Positions 35,393 through 41,948 of a stretch of 44,628 nucleotides of DNA are shown in pieces (within the stretch, counting starts at the first letter, position 1; the number at the start of each line of letters is the position of its first letter). A program made the position numbers and the translations under genes. Source of the stretch: Acidobacteriota bacterium (GTDB taxonomy: Bacteria; Acidobacteriota; Terriglobia; UBA7540). A model generated the notes under the pieces. That model had not been told where the DNA came from, did no database searches, and worked only from the letters and a program-made list of their open reading frames with translations. The stretch lies in contig PLWR01000176.1 in the NCBI GenBank assembly GCA_003165615.1, forward strand, positions 1-44,628, given 5' to 3'.

Positions 35393-35477
35393 GTAGCGCG
35401 GACCTGTCCTCTAGGTCCGCGGCACTTTGCTGTCATTTCGGGACGGACCGCGGACCTACAAAACAGGTCCGCGCTAC
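35393..35477. repeat. GTAGCG-type palindromic element, 85 bp
   Basis: GTAGCGCGGACCTGT at 35393-35407 and ACAGGTCCGCGCTAC at 35463-35477 form a perfect 15-bp terminal inverted repeat. Two further nested pairs (GGACCT/AGGTCC and GGTCCGCGG/CCGCGGACC) fill the interior. Confidence 0.75.
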
Positions 35478-35513
35478 TCGCTCACAAACCAGAGGCCTGC
35501 GCCAGCCCGCCAT

Positions 35514-35525
35514 CAAGACGTCTTG
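35514..35525. promoter_or_regulatory. Palindromic operator of the toxin-antitoxin operon
   Basis: CAAGACGTCTTG is a perfect 12-bp palindrome overlapping the -35 hexamer at 35523. Ribbon-helix-helix antitoxins bind such sites and repress their own operon. Confidence 0.55.
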
Positions 35526-35551
35526 ACGTTATAGCGGCAAAGCGTCATGAT
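35523..35551 (+). promoter_or_regulatory. Promoter of the toxin-antitoxin operon (leaderless)
   Basis: TTGACG at 35523-35528 and CATGAT at 35546-35551 are exactly 17 bases apart. The expected transcription start falls on the antitoxin ATG at 35558, so the message probably has no leader; no Shine-Dalgarno site is seen. Confidence 0.55.
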
Positions 35552-35557
35552 AGCACT

Positions 35558-35791
35558 ATGAATGCCACACAAAAGCGTGCCACCGTCTATTTCGATGCTT
35601 CTCTTCACCGGGCCTTGCGGGTCAAAGCTGCCGTGACGGAGCGCAGCCTGTCGGAACTGGTTAACGTTGCGGTAAGGCAGAGCATGGCGGAGGATGGGGA
35701 AGATTTGGACGCCTTCAAAAAGCGATCGAAAGAACCTGATTTGGCCTTTGAAGCGGTGCTGAAAGATATGAGGCGGCGTGGAAAGCTATAG
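35558..35791 (+). CDS. Ribbon-helix-helix antitoxin
   Basis: A 77-residue protein. The N-terminus RATVYFDASLHRALRVKAAV gives the RHH beta-strand and first helix, followed by SLSELVNVAVRQSM. The acidic C-terminal half (EDGEDLDAFKKRSKEPDL) would wrap the toxin. CopG/ParD-type antitoxins neutralise a RelE/ParE toxin and repress their promoter. ATG 35558 is chosen because the RHH fold starts there; the upstream open frame crosses a repeat. The toxin frame begins 14 bases before this gene ends, which is the usual coupled layout. Confidence 0.85.
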   Translation: MNATQKRATVYFDASLHRALRVKAAVTERSLSELVNVAVRQSMAEDGEDLDAFKKRSKEPDLAFEAVLKDMRRRGKL

Positions 35792-36020
35792 GGTTTTGAT
35801 CAAGCCCTCGGCGGCCAGAGAGGTGGAGGAGCTTCCCAAAAAAGACCGCGCGCGCATCGCCACGAAGATCGCTGCTCTGGCCGGCAATCCCCGCCCCACG
35901 GGTTCTGAAAAACTCTCCGCCCGGGAACAATACCGGGTTCGGCAGGGACGTTACCTCGTGGTTTACTGCATTGCGGACGCCGAGAAGACCGTCCTGGTGG
36001 TTAAGGTGGCGCACCGCTGA
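35778..36020 (+). CDS. RelE/ParE superfamily toxin
   Basis: An 80-residue protein starting at GTG. It has the compact alpha/beta fold pattern YRVLIKPSAAREVEELPKK, ALAGNPRPTGSEKLSAR, YRVRQGRYLVVYCI and a final VVKVAHR, in which the arginines and terminal His/Arg are typical of RelE-type RNases. The likely action is cutting mRNA on the ribosome, though ParE members inhibit gyrase instead. It overlaps the antitoxin gene by 14 bases. Confidence 0.88.
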   Translation: MESYRVLIKPSAAREVEELPKKDRARIATKIAALAGNPRPTGSEKLSAREQYRVRQGRYLVVYCIADAEKTVLVVKVAHR

Positions 36021-36131
36021 GATTTACCGGCATTCCTACTGCGCCGAAAACGCAGAGCTGCGCTTTGCGCCTGCCCGTCTGTTTGCTTGCGGCTCGGGCG
36101 TGCTGTGCTACCCGCTCTTAGCAACCCGCTC

Positions 36132-37406
36132 TTACCCCCACCACGTTTCTCCCGGCGGCAAGTGGGTGCGAACATAATCCTCGTTCAGTTCCACGCCCAG
36201 CCCCGGTTTATCCATGATCTGCCAATTGCCGTCCTTGATAATCGGACCATCGTAGATCACGGCGCTGGCATACTTCTCCGGGTTGCCGGGGGAATATTCC
36301 AGCGCCTGGAAGTCGCGCATGGCCGCCGCCGCGTGGGCGGAGGCGATGGCCCCCACGGGGCTGGAAGCATTGTGCCCGCAGATGGGAAGGTAGTAGAGCG
36401 CCGCCAGATTCGCGATCCTCTTGGCTTCCAGCAGCCCGCCGGCCTTGGGAATATCGATCTGAACCTTGTGAACGCCCTGGTTGAGGATGAAGGGCGCGAA
36501 GCCTTCGAGCTTATACAGGTTTTCGCCGGTCAGGATGGGCACGGGGGATTCCGCCGTCAGCTTGGTCCAGGACTCCGAATACGCCGGCGGCATGGGATCT
36601 TCCAGCCACATGGGGCTGATGGGGGCCACGGCCCGCGCCAGATTCAGCGCGTCGTTCCAGTCGTATTCCCAGTGGCAGTGTACGGCGATGTCGATGTCCT
36701 CACCCAGCGCTTCCCGCAGATTCTCGTAGCCCCGCGTAATCTGCGAGAGGACCTGGCGGGTAAGGCGGGTAGCCGGCAACCCCTGAAGACGGTCAGGCGT
36801 GGCGTGCCAGGGCTTGGGCAGCGCCTTAAGCGAATAGAAGGAGGGCTTAACCGCGGTGATGCCCAGCGGGCTGTTCTTAATCATTGATGCATACTCCCGG
36901 CAGGAACCCGCATCAAGGATGTCCTTCGCCTCGCTGGTCCAATACGCGGGCACACCCTCGCGGTACCTGCCGCCCAGCAGCGTGTAAACAGGAACGCCCA
37001 GAATCTTCCCCGCCAGGTCCCACAAGGCGATTTCCGCGCCGCTGACGGCCGTCACCGTCACTCCGGCGAGAGATCCGGCGCCACCTGTGGACAGCATCAT
37101 TTTGGTGTAAAGGGGCTCGACGTTGAGCGGGTCCTCCCCGAGAAGCAGCGGGCGCAGATATCCCAGAATCACGTCCTTCACTCCGTGCCCCCAGTACGCC
37201 TCCCCGAGCCCGGTAAAACCACTGTCGGTTTCTATCTTCACCATGTTCCAAGGAGTGTTTCCGTTGACGATCATGGCTTTCACGTCCGTGATCTTTACCT
37301 TTTTCAGCAGCGGGGAAGCCATTGCCGGGTAGCCCGGAAGAGCCATCGAAGCCGGTACCGCTGCCGCCACGCTCTTAAGAAAGTCCCTGCGGGGAGTGGA
37401 TGACAT
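36132..37406 (-). CDS. Enolase-superfamily (mandelate racemase/galactonate dehydratase-like) protein with Tat signal
   Basis: A 424-residue protein. It starts with a twin-arginine signal (TPRRDFLKSVAAAVPASMAL), so it is predicted to be exported folded. The enolase-superfamily capping and barrel domains follow: IKNSPLGITAVKPSFYS (KxP-type end of strand two), VHCHWEYDWNDALNLA, WLEDPMPP, LTGENLYK (metal Glu residues) and CGHNASSPVGAIA (His region). The first metal position reads VHCH, where Asp is usual. Dehydration or epimerisation of a sugar acid in the periplasm is likely. ATG 37406 has AGGAG upstream. Confidence 0.87.
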   Translation of the reverse strand: MSSTPRRDFLKSVAAAVPASMALPGYPAMASPLLKKVKITDVKAMIVNGNTPWNMVKIETDSGFTGLGEAYWGHGVKDVILGYLRPLLLGEDPLNVEPLYTKMMLSTGGAGSLAGVTVTAVSGAEIALWDLAGKILGVPVYTLLGGRYREGVPAYWTSEAKDILDAGSCREYASMIKNSPLGITAVKPSFYSLKALPKPWHATPDRLQGLPATRLTRQVLSQITRGYENLREALGEDIDIAVHCHWEYDWNDALNLARAVAPISPMWLEDPMPPAYSESWTKLTAESPVPILTGENLYKLEGFAPFILNQGVHKVQIDIPKAGGLLEAKRIANLAALYYLPICGHNASSPVGAIASAHAAAAMRDFQALEYSPGNPEKYASAVIYDGPIIKDGNWQIMDKPGLGVELNEDYVRTHLPPGETWWG

Positions 37407-37488
37407 AATTTTTCTCCTGATGAATTTGTGATTTGTCCATTAGCCTTTTATTTTAAGCTTTGCGCTGCCTATCCCGGCACGCCGGGAC

Positions 37489-37986
37489 TCACCGAAGGCG
37501 CTCACTGCCTACTGCTTTCCGCGCTGCCGCGATGATGGCGGTGGTGGAGTAGCCGGGCACGATGGGGATGGAAACCACACGCCCTCCGGCGGATTCCACC
37601 ACCTCGTGACCCACGATTTGTTCCCGGGTGTAGTGCCCGCCTTTGACCAGAATACTGGGCAACATGCGTGCCACCACGGGCAGGACTGAGGGGTCGTCGA
37701 AGATCGTGACGTAATCCACGGCCGCCAGAGCGGCGATGATCTCCGCGCGCTCCGCTTCCGGCTGAATCGCCCGGTGGTTGCCCTTGAGGGCGCAAACGCT
37801 GCGGTCGCTGTTCATGGCCACAATCAAGACGTCCCCCAGCTTGCGGGCCTCCGCAAACAAACGTGTGTGGCCGGGATGGAGCAGGTCAAAACAGCCGTTG
37901 GTAAGGACCACTCGCACGCCTTGCCGCTTAAGCTCGTCAACCTTTTGATAGGCCTGCTCGAGGGGCAGGATTTTTTGCATCCCCAT
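37489..37986 (-). CDS. rfaE2: Heptose 1-phosphate adenylyltransferase-like protein (RfaE2 type)
   Basis: About 165 residues of the cytidylyltransferase fold. VVLTNGCFDLLHPGHTRLF holds the HxGH nucleotide-binding motif; MNSDRSVCALKG and PSILVKGGHYTREQIVGHEV match the stand-alone RfaE2/HldE C-terminal domain. The enzyme makes ADP-heptose from heptose 1-phosphate for lipopolysaccharide core or other glycans. ATG 37986 is preferred with GGGAGGGGGG about nine bases upstream. The partner kinase domain (RfaE1) is not in the window. Confidence 0.9.
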   Translation of the reverse strand: MGMQKILPLEQAYQKVDELKRQGVRVVLTNGCFDLLHPGHTRLFAEARKLGDVLIVAMNSDRSVCALKGNHRAIQPEAERAEIIAALAAVDYVTIFDDPSVLPVVARMLPSILVKGGHYTREQIVGHEVVESAGGRVVSIPIVPGYSTTAIIAAARKAVGSERLR

Positions 37987-38097
37987 GGGGTTGTCCCCCC
38001 TCCCGGAAGGCTCGCCGTAATCGAACTTCCGGTCGGGCAATCTCCTTTTACCAGATGCGCTAATGCCAAAACAAGGGCCACCATTCTAACCGGGATG

Positions 38098-38208
38098 GGG
38101 TAGTGGCGTCATTTCAAATTGGCACTTTTCGAAACACCGGTCATTCCCGCGAAGGCGGGAATGACCGCGCTTGGGACCCCCCATGTCTCACAAATGACAC
38201 CACTACCC
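38098..38208. repeat. 111-bp element with 17-bp terminal inverted repeats
   Basis: GGGTAGTGGCGTCATTT (38098-38114) pairs with AAATGACACCACTACCC (38192-38208) with one mismatch in seventeen. The middle is a second palindrome reading GGTCATTCCCGCG, AA, GGCGGGAATGACC, which contains ATTCCC-N8-GGGAAT as in dRS3-type elements. No gene is inside. It looks like a small non-autonomous mobile element. Confidence 0.7.
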
Positions 38209-38298
38209 GGGATTGGGATTTCTTGGCACCTTCAATCCTGAGGCGAGACCGGGAAACTGGGAATAGAATCGGGGGAATGGGAACCGAAGGCTGATTTA

Positions 38299-38679
38299 CT
38301 AACTATCTTTATTGCCTTCAGTCACAAGGTTTTTCAATAAATTGGGGAGCTGTTGGGTGAAGGCCGAGCGTGCCATCACGGCGTCGCACCCCGCAGCCTT
38401 GGCGTCGGAAATCAACTGCTCCTGGACGTGAGAGACAAACCCCACGATTCGGATCAGGCGGGTGGCGGGGTCAGCTTTCAGCGCTCGAATCCAATCCACG
38501 GCGGGCAGGCTGCGGGAATTGAGGTCCAGAAAGATGACTTGCGGTTGAGCCTCGGCGATGGCCGCCGCGCCGCGCCGCGAGTCACCTGTAACTACTGTAA
38601 CGCCAATAGCTTTCGCCGTTTCCCGGATCTTCGCCAGGAAGAACAGGTCATCCACCAATGCCCCCAGGGTCGGCGCCAT
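38299..38679 (-). CDS. Single-domain response regulator receiver
   Basis: A 126-residue CheY-like protein with nothing beyond the receiver domain. The acidic pair is in LVDDLFFLAKI (residues 10-11), the acceptor Asp52 in VIFLDLNSRS, and a serine in GFVSHV; the switch lysine is replaced by Arg in VMARSAF. ATG 38679 is chosen because GGAGG stands eight bases before it and the fold begins there. A partner kinase is not adjacent. It may report to a protein elsewhere in the genome. Confidence 0.82.
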   Translation of the reverse strand: MAPTLGALVDDLFFLAKIRETAKAIGVTVVTGDSRRGAAAIAEAQPQVIFLDLNSRSLPAVDWIRALKADPATRLIRIVGFVSHVQEQLISDAKAAGCDAVMARSAFTQQLPNLLKNLVTEGNKDS

Positions 38680-38953
38680 GCTACTCACCTCCAGGGTTTC
38701 CGTGGCAGCCGAGATCTTTGAAATGTGAACTCGCTTCTGCTCGTTGTGCTCAAAATGTCCCTGCCACCTTCCTAATATACCCCAGGTGCTTGCCGCAGGC
38801 GAGGACTGCCCTATAGGGTGGGACGGTAACCTTCCCAGAGGACGGCGCACCGATGGGGCGGTGCAGGGGCGGCGGTAATCGTTAAATCTCTTTTACATTG
38901 TCTGCAGCCGCGGATGCGTAACCGAAAAAGCGTGCCTGCCGTCATTACTACGT
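38680..38953. other. Divergent intergenic region
   Basis: A 274-base gap between the receiver gene and the Pnkp-like gene, read in opposite directions. It must contain both promoters; I find no clear -35/-10 pair, hairpin or gene. A GGCGGTGCAGGGGCGGCGG purine-rich stretch lies near 38860. Confidence 0.45.
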
Positions 38954-39757
38954 ATGAGCCCCGAAAATACCTCAAATGCTGCTGGAAAGTTACTCCGCCT
39001 CCACAGGCCGTCGATAGTGGTGCTTTGCGGCCCGGCGGCTTGCGGGAAATCCACCTTTGCCCAACGGCACTTTCGGCCCACCCACATTATTTCTTCGGAC
39101 TGGGCACGCGCCCTGGTGTGCGACGACGAGCGTGACCAGCGCTTCAACACCCAAGCCTTTGCATTGGTGCATTTCCTTGTAGAACAACGGCTTACGGTGA
39201 ACCGGCTGTGCGTGGTGGACTCCACCGCGCTGACCCTTCAGACGCGCAAGGATCTGCTCGATCTGGCTAGGAAATGCCAGGTTTCAACCACCCTGATCCT
39301 TTTCAATGTGCCGCTCGTGACCTGCATCGAACGTGACGAAAAACGTGAGCGCTCCGTCGGCAAGGCAATTGTCGAGCGCCAGTATCAGAGCCTGGAGCTG
39401 AGCAAAGCGACGATTCGGCAGGAGGGGTTCGAGCAAGTGGTGGAGCTTCAGGAAGGCGATTTGGAAAAGATTCAAATCGAAATACTTTTCCGCCCCGTCG
39501 CGCGTACAGCGCCGCGTCCGCAACGGCCTGAGGCTGGCGCCCCTCGACGGTTTGAGCGCCCTGCCCAGTCTGCCGGCCGCCGACCGAGCGGTCCGGGGGA
39601 CAATAGTCACCCTACCCCGGCGAAGTCCATTCCGCCAACCGTCCCATCTACGACGTCGCCTCAGCCGGCCATGAACCCTGTTTCGACGGCCAAAGTGGCG
39701 ATACCGCAACCCGCGGAAGCTCCCGCCCAGGTGCCGCAGGACGCCAATAAGGGATGA
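38954..39757 (+). CDS. P-loop kinase resembling the Pnkp polynucleotide kinase module
   Basis: A 267-residue protein. Walker A GPAACGKST is at residues 26-34, then SSDWARALVCDDERDQ, a DST motif at 89-91 and the lid-like RDEKRERSVGKAIVERQYQSL. This order closely follows the N-terminal 5'-kinase module of bacterial Pnkp, part of the Pnkp/Hen1 RNA repair system. The phosphatase and ligase modules are missing; instead a 90-residue Pro/Ala-rich, probably disordered tail follows residue 175. It may phosphorylate RNA or DNA 5' ends, or a small molecule. No Shine-Dalgarno site is evident. Confidence 0.8.
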   Translation: MSPENTSNAAGKLLRLHRPSIVVLCGPAACGKSTFAQRHFRPTHIISSDWARALVCDDERDQRFNTQAFALVHFLVEQRLTVNRLCVVDSTALTLQTRKDLLDLARKCQVSTTLILFNVPLVTCIERDEKRERSVGKAIVERQYQSLELSKATIRQEGFEQVVELQEGDLEKIQIEILFRPVARTAPRPQRPEAGAPRRFERPAQSAGRRPSGPGDNSHPTPAKSIPPTVPSTTSPQPAMNPVSTAKVAIPQPAEAPAQVPQDANKG

Positions 39758-39771
39758 TTGAAGAGGCGGCT

Positions 39772-40170
39772 TTAACGGTCAGGACGCCCCGTGAGGCGGT
39801 CGTAGACGGTGCGCGCGTTCGTTGATCCCAGGGACTCGTTATAGAGGCTAGTCATTCCCAGGATATAGCGCACTTCCTCATCGAAGCGGTGGAGGATTCC
39901 CAGATCGACCTTGCGGATGGGGAAGTGTTTGTTCTCAGCTTTGGAATACCAGAACTTTTGATAACCGCGGTCTTCCAGTTCGCAATTGATTCCGTGGACA
40001 ACCAGATAGGGTGGGCCGGAGTAAATCAACTTTCCCCCCTGCTTTTCCAGATAGGCCACGCAGCCTGACTTTTTCAGCTCGATCCTGCCGGGCTGAGCGC
40101 CAGTCACCATAAAGCCTGCCTGCTCAAATTGCTTTTGGAAATCTTGCGCTGCTGCGGTTTCAGTTGCCAT
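39772..40170 (-). CDS. Hypothetical protein
   Basis: A 132-residue soluble protein of balanced composition that I do not recognise. Visible features are an N-terminal helix (QDFQKQFEQAGFMV), an alternating beta-strand core (CVAYLEKQGGKLIYSGPPYL) and a final helix. GGGAAG precedes the ATG. It converges on the Pnkp-like gene with only 14 bases between the stops. No membrane or signal sequence. Confidence 0.75.
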   Translation of the reverse strand: MATETAAAQDFQKQFEQAGFMVTGAQPGRIELKKSGCVAYLEKQGGKLIYSGPPYLVVHGINCELEDRGYQKFWYSKAENKHFPIRKVDLGILHRFDEEVRYILGMTSLYNESLGSTNARTVYDRLTGRPDR

Positions 40171-40376
40171 GAATGCTTCCCATCTGCCTTTTGAATTGAA
40201 ATGCCGCTGTCTTATAACTCCCCTCCATAACCAAGGAGGGGTGCCCGAAGGGCGGGGTGGTTACTTCTGGCTCCATTGACATCGTATCGCAAGGCCGCCG
40301 GTTGACACAATTCCGAACCTGCCCCTAAAATGATAAGTCTATTGCACTGCAGGCAGAAAACGCAAGGGCGGCAACC
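40171..40376. other. Divergent gap with a dispersed palindromic sequence
   Basis: About 206 bases without a gene. Around 40215-40262 it holds CCCCTCC, AAGGAGGGG, GCCCGAAGGGC and CGGGGTGGTT in series, a pattern that recurs between genes of many related bacteria. The cysteine synthase promoter must lie near 40320-40350. Confidence 0.5.
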
Positions 40377-41309
40377 ATTCAAATTTCCCATAAAGCACTT
40401 CGCGGACCGGTAAACCTGCTGGACCTTATTGGCAGCACGTCACTGGTGCGCCTGGCGCGAATTCGCCCCGCGTCGCCCGAGGTTGAAATCTACGCCAAGG
40501 CGGAATGGGAGAATCCCGGGGGCTCGGTGAAGGACCGACCGGCTAAGAACATCATTCGCGAGGCGGAAGCCGCCGGGCTGATGTCGCCGGACAAAATCCT
40601 GATCGACTCAACCTCCGGCAACACCGGCATTGCCTACGCCATGATCGGCGCGGCCAAAAATTATCGCATCAAGCTCTGCATGCCCTCCAATGTCAGCATG
40701 GAGCGAAAGCGCATTTTGAAAGCTTACGGCGCGGAGATTGTCTACACCGATCCCATGGAAGGCTCCGACGGCGCCATTCGCTGCGTGCGCGTTCTGGCCC
40801 AGGAGGGTCCCGAGCTTTATTTTTACGCCAATCAATACGATAACCCCGCCAACTGGCGCGCCCATTATTTGACCACCGCTCCCGAGATTTTCGAGGAGAC
40901 AGATGGGCGAGTGACCCACTTCGTGGCGGGGCTTGGCACCAGCGGCACGTTTATCGGCACGGCGCGGCGGCTGAAGGAATTGAACTCCCAAATCCAATGC
41001 CTCTCCTTCCAGCCGGATTCACCTTTCCACGGCCTGGAAGGTATGAAGCACATGCCCACCGCCATTAAGCCGGGGATTTACGATACCAGCGTGGCGGATG
41101 AGAACCTGGAAATCGCGACGGAAGATGCCCACATCATGACCCTGCGACTGGCGCGCGAGGAAGGTTTGCTGGTGGGAGTCTCCGCCGGCGCCGCCATGGT
41201 GGCCGCGCTCAAAGTGGCGAATCGATTGACCCGAGGCGTGGTGGTGACGATCTTCCCCGACAGCGGCGACAAATACTTGAGCGAGCGATTCTGGGACGAA
41301 GGAAGATAA
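40377..41309 (+). CDS. Cysteine synthase family protein (CysM/CysK-like), non-standard start
   Basis: About 310 residues in the fold-type II PLP family. The PLP lysine is in GGSVKDRPAK, the phosphate loop in DSTSGNTGIAYA and the second loop in GLGTSGTFIG; the C-terminus has FPDSGDKYLSERFW. It makes cysteine from O-acetyl- or O-phosphoserine and a sulfur donor. The family N-terminus NLLDLIGSTSLVRL is encoded upstream of the first GTG (40446), but no ATG, GTG or TTG stands in frame there. ATT at 40377 has AAGGG eight bases before it. The JAMM and ThiS-like genes downstream suggest a thiocarboxylate sulfur donor, as for CysM with CysO. Confidence 0.85.
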   Translation: MQISHKALRGPVNLLDLIGSTSLVRLARIRPASPEVEIYAKAEWENPGGSVKDRPAKNIIREAEAAGLMSPDKILIDSTSGNTGIAYAMIGAAKNYRIKLCMPSNVSMERKRILKAYGAEIVYTDPMEGSDGAIRCVRVLAQEGPELYFYANQYDNPANWRAHYLTTAPEIFEETDGRVTHFVAGLGTSGTFIGTARRLKELNSQIQCLSFQPDSPFHGLEGMKHMPTAIKPGIYDTSVADENLEIATEDAHIMTLRLAREEGLLVGVSAGAAMVAALKVANRLTRGVVVTIFPDSGDKYLSERFWDEGR

Positions 41310-41742
41310 GGAATCGGGTCATTGGTTCATCGGGTCATTTTGAATTGGCGATTGGCGATTCTCGACGTCAGCAAATTGATTCAACCTCTCGCCGAATCCT
41401 GCCGATAGACGAAGCGGGGGAGTGTGGGCGGCCCGAGCAATGGGGATGGGAGTGCTCTGGGGAATTTGTTCTCCCTCACGTTGAGGCTCGATTCTACCGC
41501 TAACCGATGCGGGAGAGCGTGTCACTTGGGGGATGGGGAAATCAGGCCATCGGGCCATTGACGAATGGCCGGGACCTGCCAGACGCGGCTGTCAGGCGGA
41601 CCTCAAAGAGGTCCAATGTCATTAGCCCCGGGTGAAACCCGCGGAAACGATGCACGCTGACAATTTTGCCAACCCGAAGGGGTCGAACGCGGCCAATATA
41701 GCTATATAGAAATGGTTTATAGTCAGCATAAAATTAATTGCG
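41310..41742. other. Long gap downstream of the cysteine synthase gene
   Basis: About 430 bases without a gene. The right half contains three short hairpins in series: GGACCTC/GAGGTCC (41598-41614), CGGGT/ACCCG (41629-41641) and ACCC/GGGGT (41671-41683). These match a dispersed, non-coding palindrome type common in Acidobacteriota and Planctomycetes genomes. The left half looks like decayed DNA with no identifiable origin. Confidence 0.5.
41598..41683. repeat. Series of three short palindromes (REP-like)
   Basis: Three hairpins within 86 bases: GGACCTC-AAA-GAGGTCC, CGGGT-GAA-ACCCG and ACCC-GAA-GGGGT. All have tri-nucleotide loops AAA or GAA. Probably a REP-type element. Confidence 0.45.
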
Positions 41743-41771
41743 TTGACATTCCAGGCTTGCCTATTTAGAGT
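41743..41771 (+). promoter_or_regulatory. Sigma70-type promoter of the outer-membrane protein leader
   Basis: TTGACA at 41743-41748 and TAGAGT at 41766-41771 are 17 bases apart. The predicted transcript starts near 41778 and runs about 170 bases before the ATG at 41949. Confidence 0.6.
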
Positions 41772-41777
41772 AGCAAT

Positions 41778-41934
41778 GCGAGATGCAAGGAAAACTCCAA
41801 CCCGAGGCAGTCATGTGTTGTCTCCCGACAACCTTGCCGGCGTGTGGAGTTGTAGTCTAACCATAAGGCTCCTTAACTAAATTCGTACTGAAATCCCCAA
41901 CCGCCGGGCATTACCCCGGCGGTTTATTTTTTTT
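41778..41934 (+). ncRNA. Structured leader RNA with attenuator-like terminator (or a small RNA)
   Basis: Three nested stems are visible: AACTCCA (41793-41799) with TGGAGTT (41845-41851), GGCA (41806-41809) with TGCC (41835-41838), and GTTGTC (41817-41822) with GACAAC (41827-41832) closed by a TCCC loop. A terminator follows at 41901-41934. CCGGCG at 41837-41842 can pair instead with CGCCGG at 41902-41907 in the left arm of the terminator, so terminator and antiterminator exclude each other. I recognise no known riboswitch class. A free small RNA of about 157 bases is the other reading. Confidence 0.5.
41901..41934 (+). terminator. Intrinsic terminator directly before the outer-membrane protein gene
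   Basis: CCGCCGGG, a six-base loop CATTAC, then CCCGGCGG, followed by TTTATTTTTTTT. The 8-bp GC-only stem and T-tract are strong. It stands between the promoter at 41743 and the gene start, only 15 bases before the ATG. Confidence 0.8.
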
Positions 41935-41948
41935 CCAGGAGAAAACCC

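Larger units (their letters stand above)
35241..35557. other. Repeat-rich gap before the toxin-antitoxin pair
   Basis: About 315 bases without a gene. It opens with a half copy of the TAGCGGCGGTCT palindrome (35241-35262), contains the 85-bp palindromic element at 35393-35477, and ends with the operator and promoter of the antitoxin gene. Confidence 0.6.

Noticed and set aside
35372..35557. Longer antitoxin start at 35372
   Set aside because: The extra 62 codons run through a palindromic repeat and the promoter; the ribbon-helix-helix fold begins at 35558.
41319..41558. Minus-strand open frame of 79 codons after the cysteine synthase
   Set aside because: No ribosome site and no recognisable domain; the stretch looks like non-coding filler.
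41778..41934. Known c-di-GMP (GEMM) or 6S RNA
   Set aside because: The conserved GEMM core and the long rod with central bubble of 6S RNA are both absent.
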